A stretch of DNA of 64,000 bases, from NCBI GenBank assembly GCA_024637045.1, contig JAGXFX010000004.1, forward strand, positions 62,001 to 126,000, in the 5' to 3' direction. The first letter of the stretch is position 1, and each line of letters opens with the position of its first letter. Both the position numbers and the translations under genes were made by a program. Under the pieces are notes generated by a model. That model made no database searches. It had not been told where the DNA came from and worked only from the letters and a program-made list of their open reading frames with translations. Below, piece after piece: positions 34,783-43,847 of the stretch. Source of the DNA: Soehngenia sp. (GTDB taxonomy: Bacteria; Bacillota; Clostridia; Tissierellales; Tissierellaceae).

Positions 34783-35418
34783 ATGAAGGGCAAATTTATT
34801 GCTCTGGAAGGACCGGATGGATCTGGAAAATCAACTATGATGAATCTGATTAACCAGTATCTGGTTGAGCATAAGATAGACCATATTGTGACCCGTGAAC
34901 CTGGAGGAACAGCAATTGGAGAGAAAATCAGACATCTAATAGTAGACAGGGATAACGAAAGCATGGGACCGGAAACAGAAGCTCTTCTCTTTGCGGCATC
35001 AAGAGCCCAACATGTTCATGAGAAGATTCTCCCTGCATTGGAGCAGGGAAGTACAGTAGTTTGCGACAGATTCCTCTTATCCAGTCTAGCCTACCAGGGA
35101 GTAGGAAGAGGACTGGGTATAGAAGAGGTAAAGGCAATAAATGACTTTGGCCTAAGGGGAATTTATCCCGACTTGATCCTGTTTTTCCATGTTGATCCCG
35201 AGGTTACACTCTTGAGGAAAACAAAGGAAGGCGGAGACAGGCTTGAGGCTGAAGGTGGGATGTTCCACAGGGGAGTCTATGAGGGGTATATGACCCTTCT
35301 TAAGAAGTATCCTGAGAATATTACCATAATAGATGCATCGAAGCCAATAGATGAGGTATATAAACAAACAATAGAGGCAATAAACTACCTTTTGAGATTC
35401 GAGGAGGAGAAAAGATGA
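34783..35418 (+). CDS. tmk: Thymidylate kinase
   Basis: The 211-residue protein has the P-loop FIALEGPDGSGKST (~5-18), the DRY-like motif VVCDRFLLSSLAYQG (~92-106, here DRF), TREPGGTAIGEKIR (~37-50) and the lid region RKTKEGGDRLEAEGG (~145). It phosphorylates dTMP to dTDP. ATG 34783 is taken as start after AAGGAGA; GTG 34774 is an alternative. The gene overlaps the first yaaQ gene by four bases, the same order as in Bacillus. Confidence 0.96.
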   Translation: MKGKFIALEGPDGSGKSTMMNLINQYLVEHKIDHIVTREPGGTAIGEKIRHLIVDRDNESMGPETEALLFAASRAQHVHEKILPALEQGSTVVCDRFLLSSLAYQGVGRGLGIEEVKAINDFGLRGIYPDLILFFHVDPEVTLLRKTKEGGDRLEAEGGMFHRGVYEGYMTLLKKYPENITIIDASKPIDEVYKQTIEAINYLLRFEEEKR

Positions 35419-35741
35419 AACTAGTAGTAGCGATAGTTCAGGACCAAGATGCACAGAATGTTATTACAGACCTAACTGAAAAAGAGTACAGAGTTACGAA
35501 GCTGGCCTCCACCGGTGGATTTCTAAAGGCAGGAAATACAACATTACTAAGCGGTGTTGATAATGATCAGGTGGATGAAGTTATTGCGATAATAGAAAAA
35601 AACTGTAAGACCAGGGAGATCACCACATCCCTTTTAACTGTAACAATGCCAGGCGACACATATATACCATATCCCCTTGAAGTCAAGGTAGGGGGGGCAA
35701 CGGTGTTTGTTCTGGATGTAGAGCAACATATAAAGATTTAG
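35415..35741 (+). CDS. darA: Cyclic-di-AMP receptor, PII-like (DarA/YaaQ), first copy
   Basis: The 108-residue protein has the YaaQ signature: MKLVVAIVQDQDAQNVI (1-17), YRVTKLASTGGFLKAGNTTLLSGVDNDQVDEVI (~26-58) and VKVGGATVFVLDVEQ (~90-104). DarA is a trimeric PII-like protein that binds c-di-AMP. Its length equals B. subtilis DarA (109), with the flexible B-loop region (~60-88) present. ATG 35415 overlaps the tmk stop. Confidence 0.93.
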   Translation: MKLVVAIVQDQDAQNVITDLTEKEYRVTKLASTGGFLKAGNTTLLSGVDNDQVDEVIAIIEKNCKTREITTSLLTVTMPGDTYIPYPLEVKVGGATVFVLDVEQHIKI

Positions 35742-35751
35742 GAGGTCCCTT

Positions 35752-36033
35752 ATGAAGCTTATAATAGCCATCATTGATGAACAATACTCAAACAAGGTAG
35801 TAAGAAAGCTTATGTCTGAGAAAATCAGGACAACTAAGTTGGCTTCAACTGGGGGGTTTCTGTCAAAGGGAAACACGACTCTTCTTATTGGAGTCGATAA
35901 AGACCAGGTGGACAGAATAAGCGAACTGATAGCAGGGATATGCAAAAAACGGAAGATTAAGAACGGAGACGAAGAGGTCACTGTTGGGGCAAACCTGTTT
36001 GTAGTACCAATTGACAGCTATCAGAGAGTATAG
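35752..36033 (+). CDS. Second, shorter DarA/YaaQ-like protein
   Basis: The 93-residue protein follows ten bases after the first copy and repeats its signature: MKLIIAIIDEQYSNKVVRKL (1-20), IRTTKLASTGGFLSKGNTTLLIGVDKDQVDRI (~25-56) and VTVGANLFVVPIDSYQRV. The stretch between residues ~57 and ~78, which corresponds to the B-loop of DarA, is about 15 residues shorter. It is probably a tandem duplicate with changed ligand response or partner. GGAGG precedes ATG 35752. Confidence 0.88.
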   Translation: MKLIIAIIDEQYSNKVVRKLMSEKIRTTKLASTGGFLSKGNTTLLIGVDKDQVDRISELIAGICKKRKIKNGDEEVTVGANLFVVPIDSYQRV

Positions 36034-36047
36034 TCTGGGGGAAGAGT

Positions 36048-37028
36048 ATGGATTACAAGGATATTGTTGGCCATGATATTGTGGTCCAAAGTCTTAAAAG
36101 AGCAGTAAAAAACGAGAATATAAATCACTTCTATCTGTTTGAAGGAGAAGAAGGTCTTGGCAAAAGAACATTAGGGAGGACTTTTGCCAAGACTCTTTTG
36201 TGTGAAGAGAAAAACGAAGAACCCTGCAACCAATGCAGCTCCTGCAGAAAATTTGATCATGAGAACCATCCGGACTATCTGGAAGTGGATCCGGAGAAGG
36301 GAATCATAAGGAAGGGACAGGTTGAGGAAATAATTAGAAGAATGTCCATGTCTCCATTCCAGGGGGACAGGAAGGTTTTTCTTATAGACCAGGCTCATCT
36401 TATGAACAAGGAAGCCCAGAATGCAATGCTTAAAACTCTGGAAGAACCCCCTTCATACATACATATGATTTTAGTTACATCAAGCTCGAAAAATCTTCTT
36501 CCTACAATAATTTCAAGAGGTCAGAAAATAAGATTTCATCAGATACCGCTACATTTTGTAATAGAATATCTTGTGCAAAGAGAAGGAATTGACCAAGAGG
36601 AGGCAAAATTTCTAGGGGAATTTTCCAAAGGATCTCTTGGAAGAGCAGTAGAGTTGTGCCACTCAGAAGATTTTTTCGAATTGCGAGACTGGCTTCTTGA
36701 GCTTGTGGACTCAATAATAAGAGGTGAGAGCTGGAAGATATTTTCAGCTGTTGAAAGATTTACGCAGGAAAAGGACAGGGTTCAGGAACTTTTAGAAGTA
36801 ATGATGCTTTGGTTCAGAGATCTTTTAGTGTACAAAGCAACAGAAGAGATGGAGTTAGTAATAAACAGAGATAAAGAGAAATTGTTATCAGAACAATCTT
36901 TCCTGGATTTCGATAGAATTAATGATATAATAAAGAAGATACAAGATACATCTATTAATATTCAGATGAATGTAAACTATCAGCTGTCCATAGAGACGAT
37001 GTTGTTTAACATACAGGAGGAGTTTTGA
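36048..37028 (+). CDS. holB: DNA polymerase III delta-prime subunit
   Basis: The 326-residue protein shows an AAA+ clamp-loader N-terminus: IVGHDIVVQSLKRAVKNENINHFYLFEGEEGLGKRTL (~6-42) and zinc-binding CNQCSSCRKFDHENHPDYLEVDP (~60-82). Also present are VFLIDQAHLMNKEAQNAMLKTLEEPPSYIHMILVTSSSKNLLPTIISRGQ (~110-160). It is a subunit of the clamp loader. It lies in the tmk-yaaQ-holB-yaaT order and its stop overlaps the start of the next gene (ATGA). Confidence 0.93.
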   Translation: MDYKDIVGHDIVVQSLKRAVKNENINHFYLFEGEEGLGKRTLGRTFAKTLLCEEKNEEPCNQCSSCRKFDHENHPDYLEVDPEKGIIRKGQVEEIIRRMSMSPFQGDRKVFLIDQAHLMNKEAQNAMLKTLEEPPSYIHMILVTSSSKNLLPTIISRGQKIRFHQIPLHFVIEYLVQREGIDQEEAKFLGEFSKGSLGRAVELCHSEDFFELRDWLLELVDSIIRGESWKIFSAVERFTQEKDRVQELLEVMMLWFRDLLVYKATEEMELVINRDKEKLLSEQSFLDFDRINDIIKKIQDTSINIQMNVNYQLSIETMLFNIQEEF

Positions 37029-37921
37029 TGATAAAAGTAGTAGGAGTGAGATTTAAGAAAGCCGGAAAGATTTATTACTTTGACCCGGATGAAATAGAAG
37101 TGCAAACAAATGATTTTGTAATTGTAGAGACGGCCAGAGGCATTGAGTTTGGTCATGTAGTGGTTGGACCAAAAGAGGTAACTGAAGAAGAAATAGTTGC
37201 ACCCCTAAAGAAGGTTTTAAGAATTGCTCTTGACGAGGACTTTGATACACACAGGGAGAATAAGAAAAAGGCAAAAGAAGCACTTGAAATATGTGAGAAG
37301 AAGGTAGCTGACCACAACCTTGAAATGAAGCTTGTGGATGTAGAGTATACCTTTGACAACAATAAGGTAATTTTCTATTTCACAGCTGATGGAAGAGTTG
37401 ACTTTAGGGATCTGGTAAAGGATCTTGCATCAATATTTAGAACGAGAATAGAGCTTAGACAAATAGGAGTAAGGGATGAAGCCAAAATGATTGGTGGAGT
37501 GGGCCCTTGTGGGCAGGTAACTTGTTGCACTAGATTCCTTGGGGAATTTGCACCCGTATCAATCAAAATGGCAAAGGAGCAGAGTCTGTCCCTTAACCCT
37601 ACAAAGATATCAGGCCTTTGTGGAAGACTTATGTGCTGTCTAAAGTACGAGCAGGATACTTATGAAGAGTTGCTTAAAAAAATGCCCTCAGCTGGAGACA
37701 TTGTAACCACTCCTCAAGGTAGAGGTATTGTCCTTGATACGTATACTCTCCTTGAAAAGGTGAAGGTAAAGGTTAAGCTTGAAGATGGTACTGATGATAA
37801 TATGCAGTTCCAGGTAGAAGAGATAAAGCCAACTGGAAAATTCGATTCAAAATACCAGAAATATCATGGACACAACAACAAGAATTCAAAGGACGAGGAT
37901 GTAAAAGGTCTTGAAGGCTAG
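37028..37921 (+). CDS. ricT: PSP1-domain protein RicT/YaaT
   Basis: The 297-residue protein has the PSP1 N-terminus VVGVRFKKAGKIYYFDPD, then ETARGIEFGHVVVGPKEV (~36-53), DVEYTFDNNKVIFYFTADGRVDFRDLVKDLASIFRTRIELRQIGVRDEAKMIGG (~103-156). The Cys-rich core is GPCGQVTCCTRFLGEF and GLCGRLMCCLKYEQ (~158-210). In Bacillus, YaaT works with YlbF and YmcA in an Fe-S complex that guides RNase Y and sporulation signalling. ATG 37028 overlaps the holB stop by one base; AGGAGGAG is upstream. Confidence 0.93.
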   Translation: MIKVVGVRFKKAGKIYYFDPDEIEVQTNDFVIVETARGIEFGHVVVGPKEVTEEEIVAPLKKVLRIALDEDFDTHRENKKKAKEALEICEKKVADHNLEMKLVDVEYTFDNNKVIFYFTADGRVDFRDLVKDLASIFRTRIELRQIGVRDEAKMIGGVGPCGQVTCCTRFLGEFAPVSIKMAKEQSLSLNPTKISGLCGRLMCCLKYEQDTYEELLKKMPSAGDIVTTPQGRGIVLDTYTLLEKVKVKVKLEDGTDDNMQFQVEEIKPTGKFDSKYQKYHGHNNKNSKDEDVKGLEG

Positions 37922-37966
37922 GAAGTTTTGATTATATTTCATGTAACATCTTTCAAATGGTAATAA

Positions 37967-38185
<219 letters not shown>

Positions 38186-38202
38186 TACTTAGAATAATCT
38201 TA

Positions 38203-38228
38203 AAGAGACCCGTTAATGGGTCTTTTTT
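38203..38228 (+). terminator. Terminator after ferredoxin gene
   Basis: AGACCC (38206-38211) pairs with GGGTCT (38218-38223), followed by TTTTT. Confidence 0.8.
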
Positions 38229-38242
38229 AGTACATAGACAAG

Positions 38243-38535
38243 ACAATTCTCAATTCTCAATTCACAGTTCACAATTATTAGGGATACCGATTATAGTCAA
38301 AGGATCCTTCTTTTACTCAGGATGACATAGTAATTGTCACCTCGACCGAAGTGGAGGGGTCTGGGTTAAGTTAATATATAAAAGCATTGACTACCAACTA
38401 ATTTATCATTCTGAACGAAGCGAAGAATCTTAATACTTTACAAAGATTATTATATCAATATTTATAGATGTCTCAAATATGTTAAAGAATGAAAAATCTT
38501 TTCATTGTGAATCGTGAACTGTGAATTGAGAATTA
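38243..38535. repeat. Intergenic element bounded by inverted copies of a ~23-bp repeat
   Basis: The left end has AATTCTCAATTCACAGTTCAC (from 38253). The right end (38502-38535) carries its near-exact inverse. Between them lie units of the type ATTCTGAACGAAGCGAAG (38409-38426) and ACCTCGACCGAAGTGGAGG, which recur in altered form at 58046-58083. No ORF is credible inside. It looks like a small non-coding mobile or recombinogenic repeat cluster. Confidence 0.55.
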
Positions 38536-38552
38536 ACTGAAGGGGTTTTAAC

Positions 38553-39269
38553 ATGAGAAGAATTGACTATGTTCCAGGAACAGAATACAAAATAATACAG
38601 GATAAAGGGCTATTTTCATATGGAGTGGATGCAATCCTTCTCTCCTATTTCAGCAAACCAAAAGGAGTAGTGGTAGACCTTGGAACAGGAACTGGAGTAA
38701 TTCCCTTAAGGGTTGCAGACCGAAGAGGGGTATCCATCGTTTATGGAGTTGAGATTCAGGAAGAAGTAGCCCAGATGGCCCAGGAAACAGTCATCATGAA
38801 CTCACTTCAGGAAAAGGTAAAGATACTCAACATTGACATGAAAAATCTGCCTGAAATTTTCGGGAAAGCATCAGTTGATACCGTGATAACAAATCCACCC
38901 TATATGAAGCCAGGAGGAGCCATTGTAAACAAGCACGATAACTTCGCAATATCCAGACATGAGATAGCAGCAACACTGGAAGATATCGCAGTTGTCTGTG
39001 AACACATCTTAAAACCCCTGGGAAAGCTATATATGGTCCACAGACCTAATCGCCTTGTGGATGTGCTATATACCCTTAGAAGTCATGGATTGGAGCCAAA
39101 ATACATAAAATGGGTACATCCCAAGCCTGGGAAACAACCTAATCTATTCCTTCTGGAGGCAGTTAAGGGAGGTAAGAGTGATTTCAAATACAGGGAACCT
39201 ATTGTTGTTTATGATGAAAACGGAGACTATACAGAAGAGATTTATGAAATCTATGGAATAAGCAGGTGA
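38553..39269 (+). CDS. tRNA1(Val) adenine-N6-methyltransferase family (YabB-like)
   Basis: The 238-residue protein is an SAM methyltransferase with VVDLGTGTGVIPLRVADR (~46-63) as the SAM loop, IVYGVEIQEEVAQMAQETV (~68-86) and the N6-adenine motif VITNPPYMKPGG (~111-122). An N-terminal FSYGVDAILLSYF (~21) is typical of TrmN6/YabB. It methylates adenine in a nucleic acid, probably tRNA. Its stop overlaps the region just before rsmI, matching the Bacillus yabB-yabC(rsmI) order. Confidence 0.88.
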   Translation: MRRIDYVPGTEYKIIQDKGLFSYGVDAILLSYFSKPKGVVVDLGTGTGVIPLRVADRRGVSIVYGVEIQEEVAQMAQETVIMNSLQEKVKILNIDMKNLPEIFGKASVDTVITNPPYMKPGGAIVNKHDNFAISRHEIAATLEDIAVVCEHILKPLGKLYMVHRPNRLVDVLYTLRSHGLEPKYIKWVHPKPGKQPNLFLLEAVKGGKSDFKYREPIVVYDENGDYTEEIYEIYGISR

Positions 39270-39274
39270 TCAGC

Positions 39275-40099
39275 ATGGAAACAGGAACACTATATATTTG
39301 CCCGACTCCAATTGGAAACCTGGAGGATATAACCTTACGGGTATTAAATACCCTAAAAGAAGTTGATCTTATAGCAGCTGAGGATACAAGGCATACGCTG
39401 AGGCTGTTAAACCATTTTGAGATAAAAAAGCCCATGACAAGCTATCATGAACACAATATCAGGGAAAAGGGTCCGCATCTTATTCAACAATTGATTGAAG
39501 GAAAAAGCATAGCCCTTGTATCAGATGCAGGAATGCCTGGAATATCAGATCCTGGAGAAGACCTGATTAGACTGGCCATTGAAGAAGGTTTGGAAGTAGT
39601 TGGTCTGCCAGGACCATCTGCCGCCTTGTTAGCCCTTGTGGTATCAGGACTATCAACCAGAAGGTTTGCCTTTGAAGGATTTCTTCCATCAAAGAGCACA
39701 GACAGAAAAAAAGCATTGGAAAGTCTTAAAATTGAACAAAGGACTTTGATATTTTATGAAAGCCCTCACAGGATAACTGGAAGCATTGAAGATATGGTAA
39801 ATGTTCTTGGAGACAGAAAAGCATCTCTTTCAAGGGAACTTACAAAGCATTATGAGGAGACAATAAGAGGAAAATTAAGTGAGATCCTTTTAGTATCAAA
39901 TGAAAGAAATCTTAAAGGTGAGATGGTTTTAGTCATTGAAGGAGCTGAAGAACCGGAAGCACCAGAGGTAGACGTAAAACAAGAATTGATGAAGCTCTTA
40001 AGTGGAGGAATGACCAAGAAGGAAGCGGTAAAAGAAATCGTAAGAGTCCATGGACTACCCAGAAATCAGGTATATGAGGAAAGTTTGAACCTGGATTAG
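39275..40099 (+). CDS. rsmI: 16S rRNA (cytidine-1402-2'-O)-methyltransferase
   Basis: The 274-residue protein begins TLYICPTPIGNLEDITLRVLNTLKEVDLIAAEDTRHT (~4-40), the RsmI signature. SYHEHNIREKGPHLIQ (~57), LVSDAGMPGISDPGEDLIRLA (~80-100), GLPGPSAALLALVVSGLSTRRFAFEGFLP (~107-135) and FYESPHRI (~160) follow. It 2'-O-methylates C1402 in 16S rRNA. ATG 39275 is chosen over GTG 39266 because AGGTGAT sits before it. Confidence 0.95.
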   Translation: METGTLYICPTPIGNLEDITLRVLNTLKEVDLIAAEDTRHTLRLLNHFEIKKPMTSYHEHNIREKGPHLIQQLIEGKSIALVSDAGMPGISDPGEDLIRLAIEEGLEVVGLPGPSAALLALVVSGLSTRRFAFEGFLPSKSTDRKKALESLKIEQRTLIFYESPHRITGSIEDMVNVLGDRKASLSRELTKHYEETIRGKLSEILLVSNERNLKGEMVLVIEGAEEPEAPEVDVKQELMKLLSGGMTKKEAVKEIVRVHGLPRNQVYEESLNLD

Positions 40100-40104
40100 G
40101 ACAT

Positions 40105-40188
40105 AATAAAACACTCGGGAAAACCCGAATGCTTTATTACGAGTAGGAAATTTTACTTTTTTGAACCACGAAATTTCCGTACTCGAGT
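40105..40188. terminator. Double hairpin between convergent rsmI and abrB
   Basis: The first hairpin has core TCGGG (40115-40119) with CCCGA (40124-40128), extended by AATAAA/TTTATT. The second, larger one runs from about 40140 to 40186, with CGAGTA-GGAAATTT facing AAATTTCC-GTACTCG. It probably terminates transcription from both sides. Confidence 0.7.
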
Positions 40189-40202
40189 ATTATTTTGTGG
40201 TT

Positions 40203-40445
40203 CTATTTTGCCGAAAGCTCATCTAAGCAGCCAGGGCAAATATTCTTGCCTTTGAAATCTGATACACCCTTTGATTCTCCACAAAAGATACAGGATGGGG
40301 AAAATTTTCGAAGAATTACCTTATCCTCATCAACAAATATCTCAAGAGGGTCCTTGACCTGGATGTCAAGATTTCTTCTAAGCTCGATAGGGATTACCAC
40401 TCTACCTAGCTCATCCACTTTACGGACTATTCCCGTGGATTTCAT
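40203..40445 (-). CDS. abrB: AbrB/SpoVT-type transition-state regulator with zinc ribbon
   Basis: The 80-residue protein has the AbrB swapped-hairpin domain: STGIVRKVDELGRVVIPIELRRNLDI (~3-28), then DPLEIFVDEDKVILRKF. A C-terminal CIFCGESKGVSDFKGKNICPGCL (~52-74) forms a four-Cys zinc ribbon. AbrB proteins are DNA-binding dimers or tetramers that hold back stationary-phase genes. The position between rsmI and metG matches Bacillus abrB. A consensus promoter and an inverted repeat precede it. Confidence 0.92.
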   Translation of the reverse strand: MKSTGIVRKVDELGRVVIPIELRRNLDIQVKDPLEIFVDEDKVILRKFSPSCIFCGESKGVSDFKGKNICPGCLDELSAK

Positions 40446-40462
40446 CTAAACCACCTCCCAAT

Positions 40463-40482
40463 TAGGTTAACATAATAACCTA
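40463..40482 (-). promoter_or_regulatory. Inverted repeat in the abrB leader
   Basis: TAGGTTA (40463-40469), six-base spacer, TAACCTA (40476-40482): perfect 7-bp arms between the abrB -10 and start codon. A candidate operator, possibly for autoregulation. Confidence 0.5.
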
Positions 40483-40488
40483 GGGAAA

Positions 40489-40517
40489 ATATTACCATAC
40501 TTTCCAAAAAAAGTCAA
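40489..40517 (-). promoter_or_regulatory. abrB promoter
   Basis: On the minus strand: TTGACT (40517-40512), 17-base spacer, TAATAT (40494-40489). Confidence 0.65.
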
Positions 40518-40758
40518 TAGCTTTTAAGTGGTATACCGATAAAGTGTTACTGGGAGTGATTAAGGAGCTTTAAAAGGAGGAAGGAGTAGTTCTCACTTTA
40601 AATAGACTGGAAGAAAAGCTACAGATGTTGGCAAAAAAGAAATATATCCGTAAAGAAGACACATTTTTGGGGTATAGGTATACAAAGATGTAGCTAAAAA
40701 GGTGTAACTACAACTATTTTCGACAAATTTCAATCACATCAGACGACGATGGAAATAA
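40518..40758. other. Gap upstream of the glycogen operon
   Basis: No convincing gene. A 35-codon open stretch with no usable start (40586-40693) lies inside. No consensus promoter for glgB was found, although AAAAGGAGGAAGGAG at 40573-40586 looks like a ribosome site without a start codon. Confidence 0.4.
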
Positions 40759-40776
40759 ATGAATGGAGGGCTGGAG

Positions 40777-42696
40777 ATGACCGAAAAGAACAATACTCAA
40801 TACTTCTACATAGATGACGGAGAGCTGGATGCGTATCTTTTCCACGAAGGTACATACTACAGGGCATATGAGTTTATGGGCGTGCATCCATATAAAAAGG
40901 GTAAAAAGAAAGGCCATCGATTTGTAGTATGGGCGCCAAGGGCAAGAGAAGTCTACCTGACAGGTGATTTCAACGAATGGCATGAGTGGAGCCTTCCAAT
41001 GGAGAGAATTCCCGGAAGCGGATTATGGTCCATTGTTGTGATGGATATTGAAGAATTTGATAAATACAAGTACAGAATAATCGCAGAAACAGGAGAAGTA
41101 AGATACAAGGCAGATCCTTTTGGATTCCATTCAGGTACCAGACCAGAAACAGATTCCAAGGTTTATGATATTAAGGGATTTAACTGGCAGGACAAGAATT
41201 GGATGAAGACCAGAAAAGACAATCTCCATGAGTCACCAGTATCAATATATGAAGTTAGTCTTCTTTCCTGGAAACAACATGAAGATGGCAGTCCATACTC
41301 TTACAAGGAACTGGCAGATGAATTGATACGATATGTTAAGAAAATGGGTTATACCCACATAGAAATGATGCCTGTAGCGGAACATCCCCTTGATGCATCA
41401 TGGGGTTATCAGGTGACGGGATACTTTGCGCCAACGAGCAGGTACGGAACTCCCAAGGACTTTATGTACCTGATTGACCAGTGCCACCAGAATGATATCG
41501 GCGTAATTCTTGATTGGGTACCGGCACATTTTACAAGAGATGATCAGGGTCTGGCAAGATTTGACGGAACCCACTGCTTCGAATCTCTGGACAAATTCAA
41601 GGCAGAAAACGACCAGTGGGGAACAATGAACTTTGACTACACAAAGCCTGAGGTATTGACTTTCCTGATTTCAAATGCCATGTATTGGCACGAATACTAT
41701 CACATAGATGGTTTGAGAATAGATGCAGTAGCATATATGCTTTATCTTGACTTCGGAGGAAAGGATATCAGAAACCAGTATGGCGGAAGGGAAAATATTG
41801 AAGCGATAGAGTTTATCAAGCGACTGAACTCAATTATATTTGAAAATTATCCTGGAACCATGATGATAGCTGAAGAATCAACAGCGTGGCCAAAAGTGAG
41901 TCATCCGCTCTCTGAAGGAGGACTTGGATTCAATTATAAATGGAATATGGGCTGGATGAATGATACACTAAAGTATATGGAGCTTGATCCAATATATAGA
42001 AAAGATTATCATCAGGCACTTACATTCAGCATGATGTATGCATTTTCGGAAAGGTTTATTCTTCCTTTAAGCCACGACGAGGTTGTACATGGAAAGAAAT
42101 CACTCCTGGATAAAATGCCAGGATATTATGAAGATAAATTTGCAAATCTAAGATTGCTTTACCAATATATGTATGCTCATCCTGGGAAAAAACTCCTGTT
42201 TATGGGAGGAGAGTTTGGACAATTTATTGAATGGAGAGAATACGAAGAACTTGACTGGCATCTTCTTGAATACGATATGCACAAGAAACTTCATAAATAT
42301 GTGCAGGACTTGAACAAGCTGTATACAGAAGAAAAATGCCTGTTCGAAGTGGATTCATCCTACGACGGATTCCAATGGATTGAACATCAGAACTGGCAGG
42401 AAAGCATTATCTCCTTTGAGAGAATTGATAAGGAGGGGAACAGACTTGTCTGCATATTCAACTTTACACCAGTATCCCGTTCCGACTATCCAATTGGAGT
42501 AATGGAGGAAGGAACATACAGGACGGTGTTCACAAGTGACCACCAGAGATATGGTGGAAATACAAAGAGAATAAAAAGCTACAAGGCAACTGATGAAAAG
42601 TTTCACGACAGACCTTACAGCATTAGAGTGGAACTACCCCCTCTTGGGGCAATGTATTTTAAGCTGAAGGAAGAAAAAAGGACAGGAGGGAAATAA
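40777..42696 (+). CDS. glgB: 1,4-alpha-glucan branching enzyme
   Basis: The 639-residue GH13 protein starts at ATG 40777; ATG 40759 is in frame but the GGAGGG lies between the two. An N-terminal CBM48 domain has [21 protein letters not shown] (~48-68). Then come [13 protein letters not shown] (~155), [36 protein letters not shown] (~190-225) and the catalytic Asp in DGLRIDAVA (~314), Glu in IAEESTAWP (~368) and Asp in [10 protein letters not shown] (~434). It makes alpha-1,6 branches in glycogen. It opens the glg operon. Confidence 0.96.
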   Translation: MTEKNNTQYFYIDDGELDAYLFHEGTYYRAYEFMGVHPYKKGKKKGHRFVVWAPRAREVYLTGDFNEWHEWSLPMERIPGSGLWSIVVMDIEEFDKYKYRIIAETGEVRYKADPFGFHSGTRPETDSKVYDIKGFNWQDKNWMKTRKDNLHESPVSIYEVSLLSWKQHEDGSPYSYKELADELIRYVKKMGYTHIEMMPVAEHPLDASWGYQVTGYFAPTSRYGTPKDFMYLIDQCHQNDIGVILDWVPAHFTRDDQGLARFDGTHCFESLDKFKAENDQWGTMNFDYTKPEVLTFLISNAMYWHEYYHIDGLRIDAVAYMLYLDFGGKDIRNQYGGRENIEAIEFIKRLNSIIFENYPGTMMIAEESTAWPKVSHPLSEGGLGFNYKWNMGWMNDTLKYMELDPIYRKDYHQALTFSMMYAFSERFILPLSHDEVVHGKKSLLDKMPGYYEDKFANLRLLYQYMYAHPGKKLLFMGGEFGQFIEWREYEELDWHLLEYDMHKKLHKYVQDLNKLYTEEKCLFEVDSSYDGFQWIEHQNWQESIISFERIDKEGNRLVCIFNFTPVSRSDYPIGVMEEGTYRTVFTSDHQRYGGNTKRIKSYKATDEKFHDRPYSIRVELPPLGAMYFKLKEEKRTGGK

Positions 42697-42697
42697 A

Positions 42698-43834
42698 ATG
42701 AGGGAAAGCAAAGTAGTTGCAATGCTTCTGGCCGGAGGTCAGGGCTCGAGACTAAAGACATTGACAAAGAAAATAGCAAAACCTGCAGTGCCTTTTGGCG
42801 GAAAGTACAGGATTATTGACTTTGCCCTTAGTAATGCTACCAACTCAGGTATCGATGACATTGGAATACTTACTCAGTACAAGCCATATATTCTAAATTC
42901 CCATATTGGAATAGGTACCTCCTGGGACTACGACAGAAATATGGGTGGACTTAGAATATTGCCACCTTTCACATCAGAGTCTGGCGGAAGATGGTATACT
43001 GGAACGGCAAATGCAATATTCGAGAATATCGACTTTTTGGATGAAATGAATCCTGAGTATGTCCTAATTCTTTCTGGAGACCATATCTACAAGATGGATT
43101 ACTCGAAACTATTGGAGGCTCACAAGGAAAAGGAAGCAAACGTAACCATTGCTGTAATGGAAGTTCCATGGGAGGATGCATCGCGTTTTGGAATAGTCAA
43201 TGTTGACGAGGATAACAAGATTGTTGAGTTTGAAGAAAAGCCTGAGAATCCAAAAAACAATATGGCTTCCATGGGAATATATATGTTCGATTGGAAGGAC
43301 TTGAGGGAGTATCTGATAAAGGATGTCAAAAATAGAGACTCAGACAATGACTTTGGTAAGAATGTTCTTCCATTGATGTTAGAAGAAGGGCAGAAGATGT
43401 ATGCATGGGTATTTAATGGATATTGGAAAGATGTAGGAACCGTAAAAAGCTACTGGGATGCAAATATGGACCTTCTTGATCCAATGAACACCCTTGACCT
43501 TTACGACAAGGGCTGGAGAATTTACACCAGAACAAGAAATCTTCCACCACAATACCTTGCCAGGGGATCAGTTGTAAAAAATTCCCTTGTAAATGAAGGA
43601 TGCTACATCAAAGGAACATTGAAAAACAGCATTCTCTTCAGTGATGTGGTTATTGAGGAAGATGCAATAGTAATCGATAGTGTGATTCATTCCAACTGTT
43701 TAATCAAGAAAGGCGCAAAAGTATACAGAGCAGTTATATCAGAGGGAATGACAATAGAAGAAGGACAGATTATTGGCGAAGAGAATTCAGAGAATATTTG
43801 TCTTGTCTCTGAGGAAGGAATTTCGGTGGAATAA
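42698..43834 (+). CDS. glgC: Glucose-1-phosphate adenylyltransferase, catalytic subunit
   Basis: The 378-residue protein keeps the nucleotidyltransferase signature [34 protein letters not shown] (~9-42). LRILPPF and [15 protein letters not shown] (~95-110), [13 protein letters not shown] (~118-130), [20 protein letters not shown] (~177-197) and C-terminal left-handed-helix repeats follow. It makes ADP-glucose from ATP and glucose-1-phosphate. In Firmicutes it works with GlgD, encoded next. GGAGGG precedes ATG 42698, one base after the glgB stop. Confidence 0.96.
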   Translation: MRESKVVAMLLAGGQGSRLKTLTKKIAKPAVPFGGKYRIIDFALSNATNSGIDDIGILTQYKPYILNSHIGIGTSWDYDRNMGGLRILPPFTSESGGRWYTGTANAIFENIDFLDEMNPEYVLILSGDHIYKMDYSKLLEAHKEKEANVTIAVMEVPWEDASRFGIVNVDEDNKIVEFEEKPENPKNNMASMGIYMFDWKDLREYLIKDVKNRDSDNDFGKNVLPLMLEEGQKMYAWVFNGYWKDVGTVKSYWDANMDLLDPMNTLDLYDKGWRIYTRTRNLPPQYLARGSVVKNSLVNEGCYIKGTLKNSILFSDVVIEEDAIVIDSVIHSNCLIKKGAKVYRAVISEGMTIEEGQIIGEENSENICLVSEEGISVE

Positions 43835-43847
43835 GGAGGCGAAGAGA

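Noticed and set aside
40586-40693. 35-codon open stretch (LNRLEEKLQMLAKKKYI...) upstream of glgB, reminiscent of small Spo0E-like peptides
   Set aside because: No start codon at the ribosome-site-like sequence; the only ATG gives 19 residues. At most a decayed gene.
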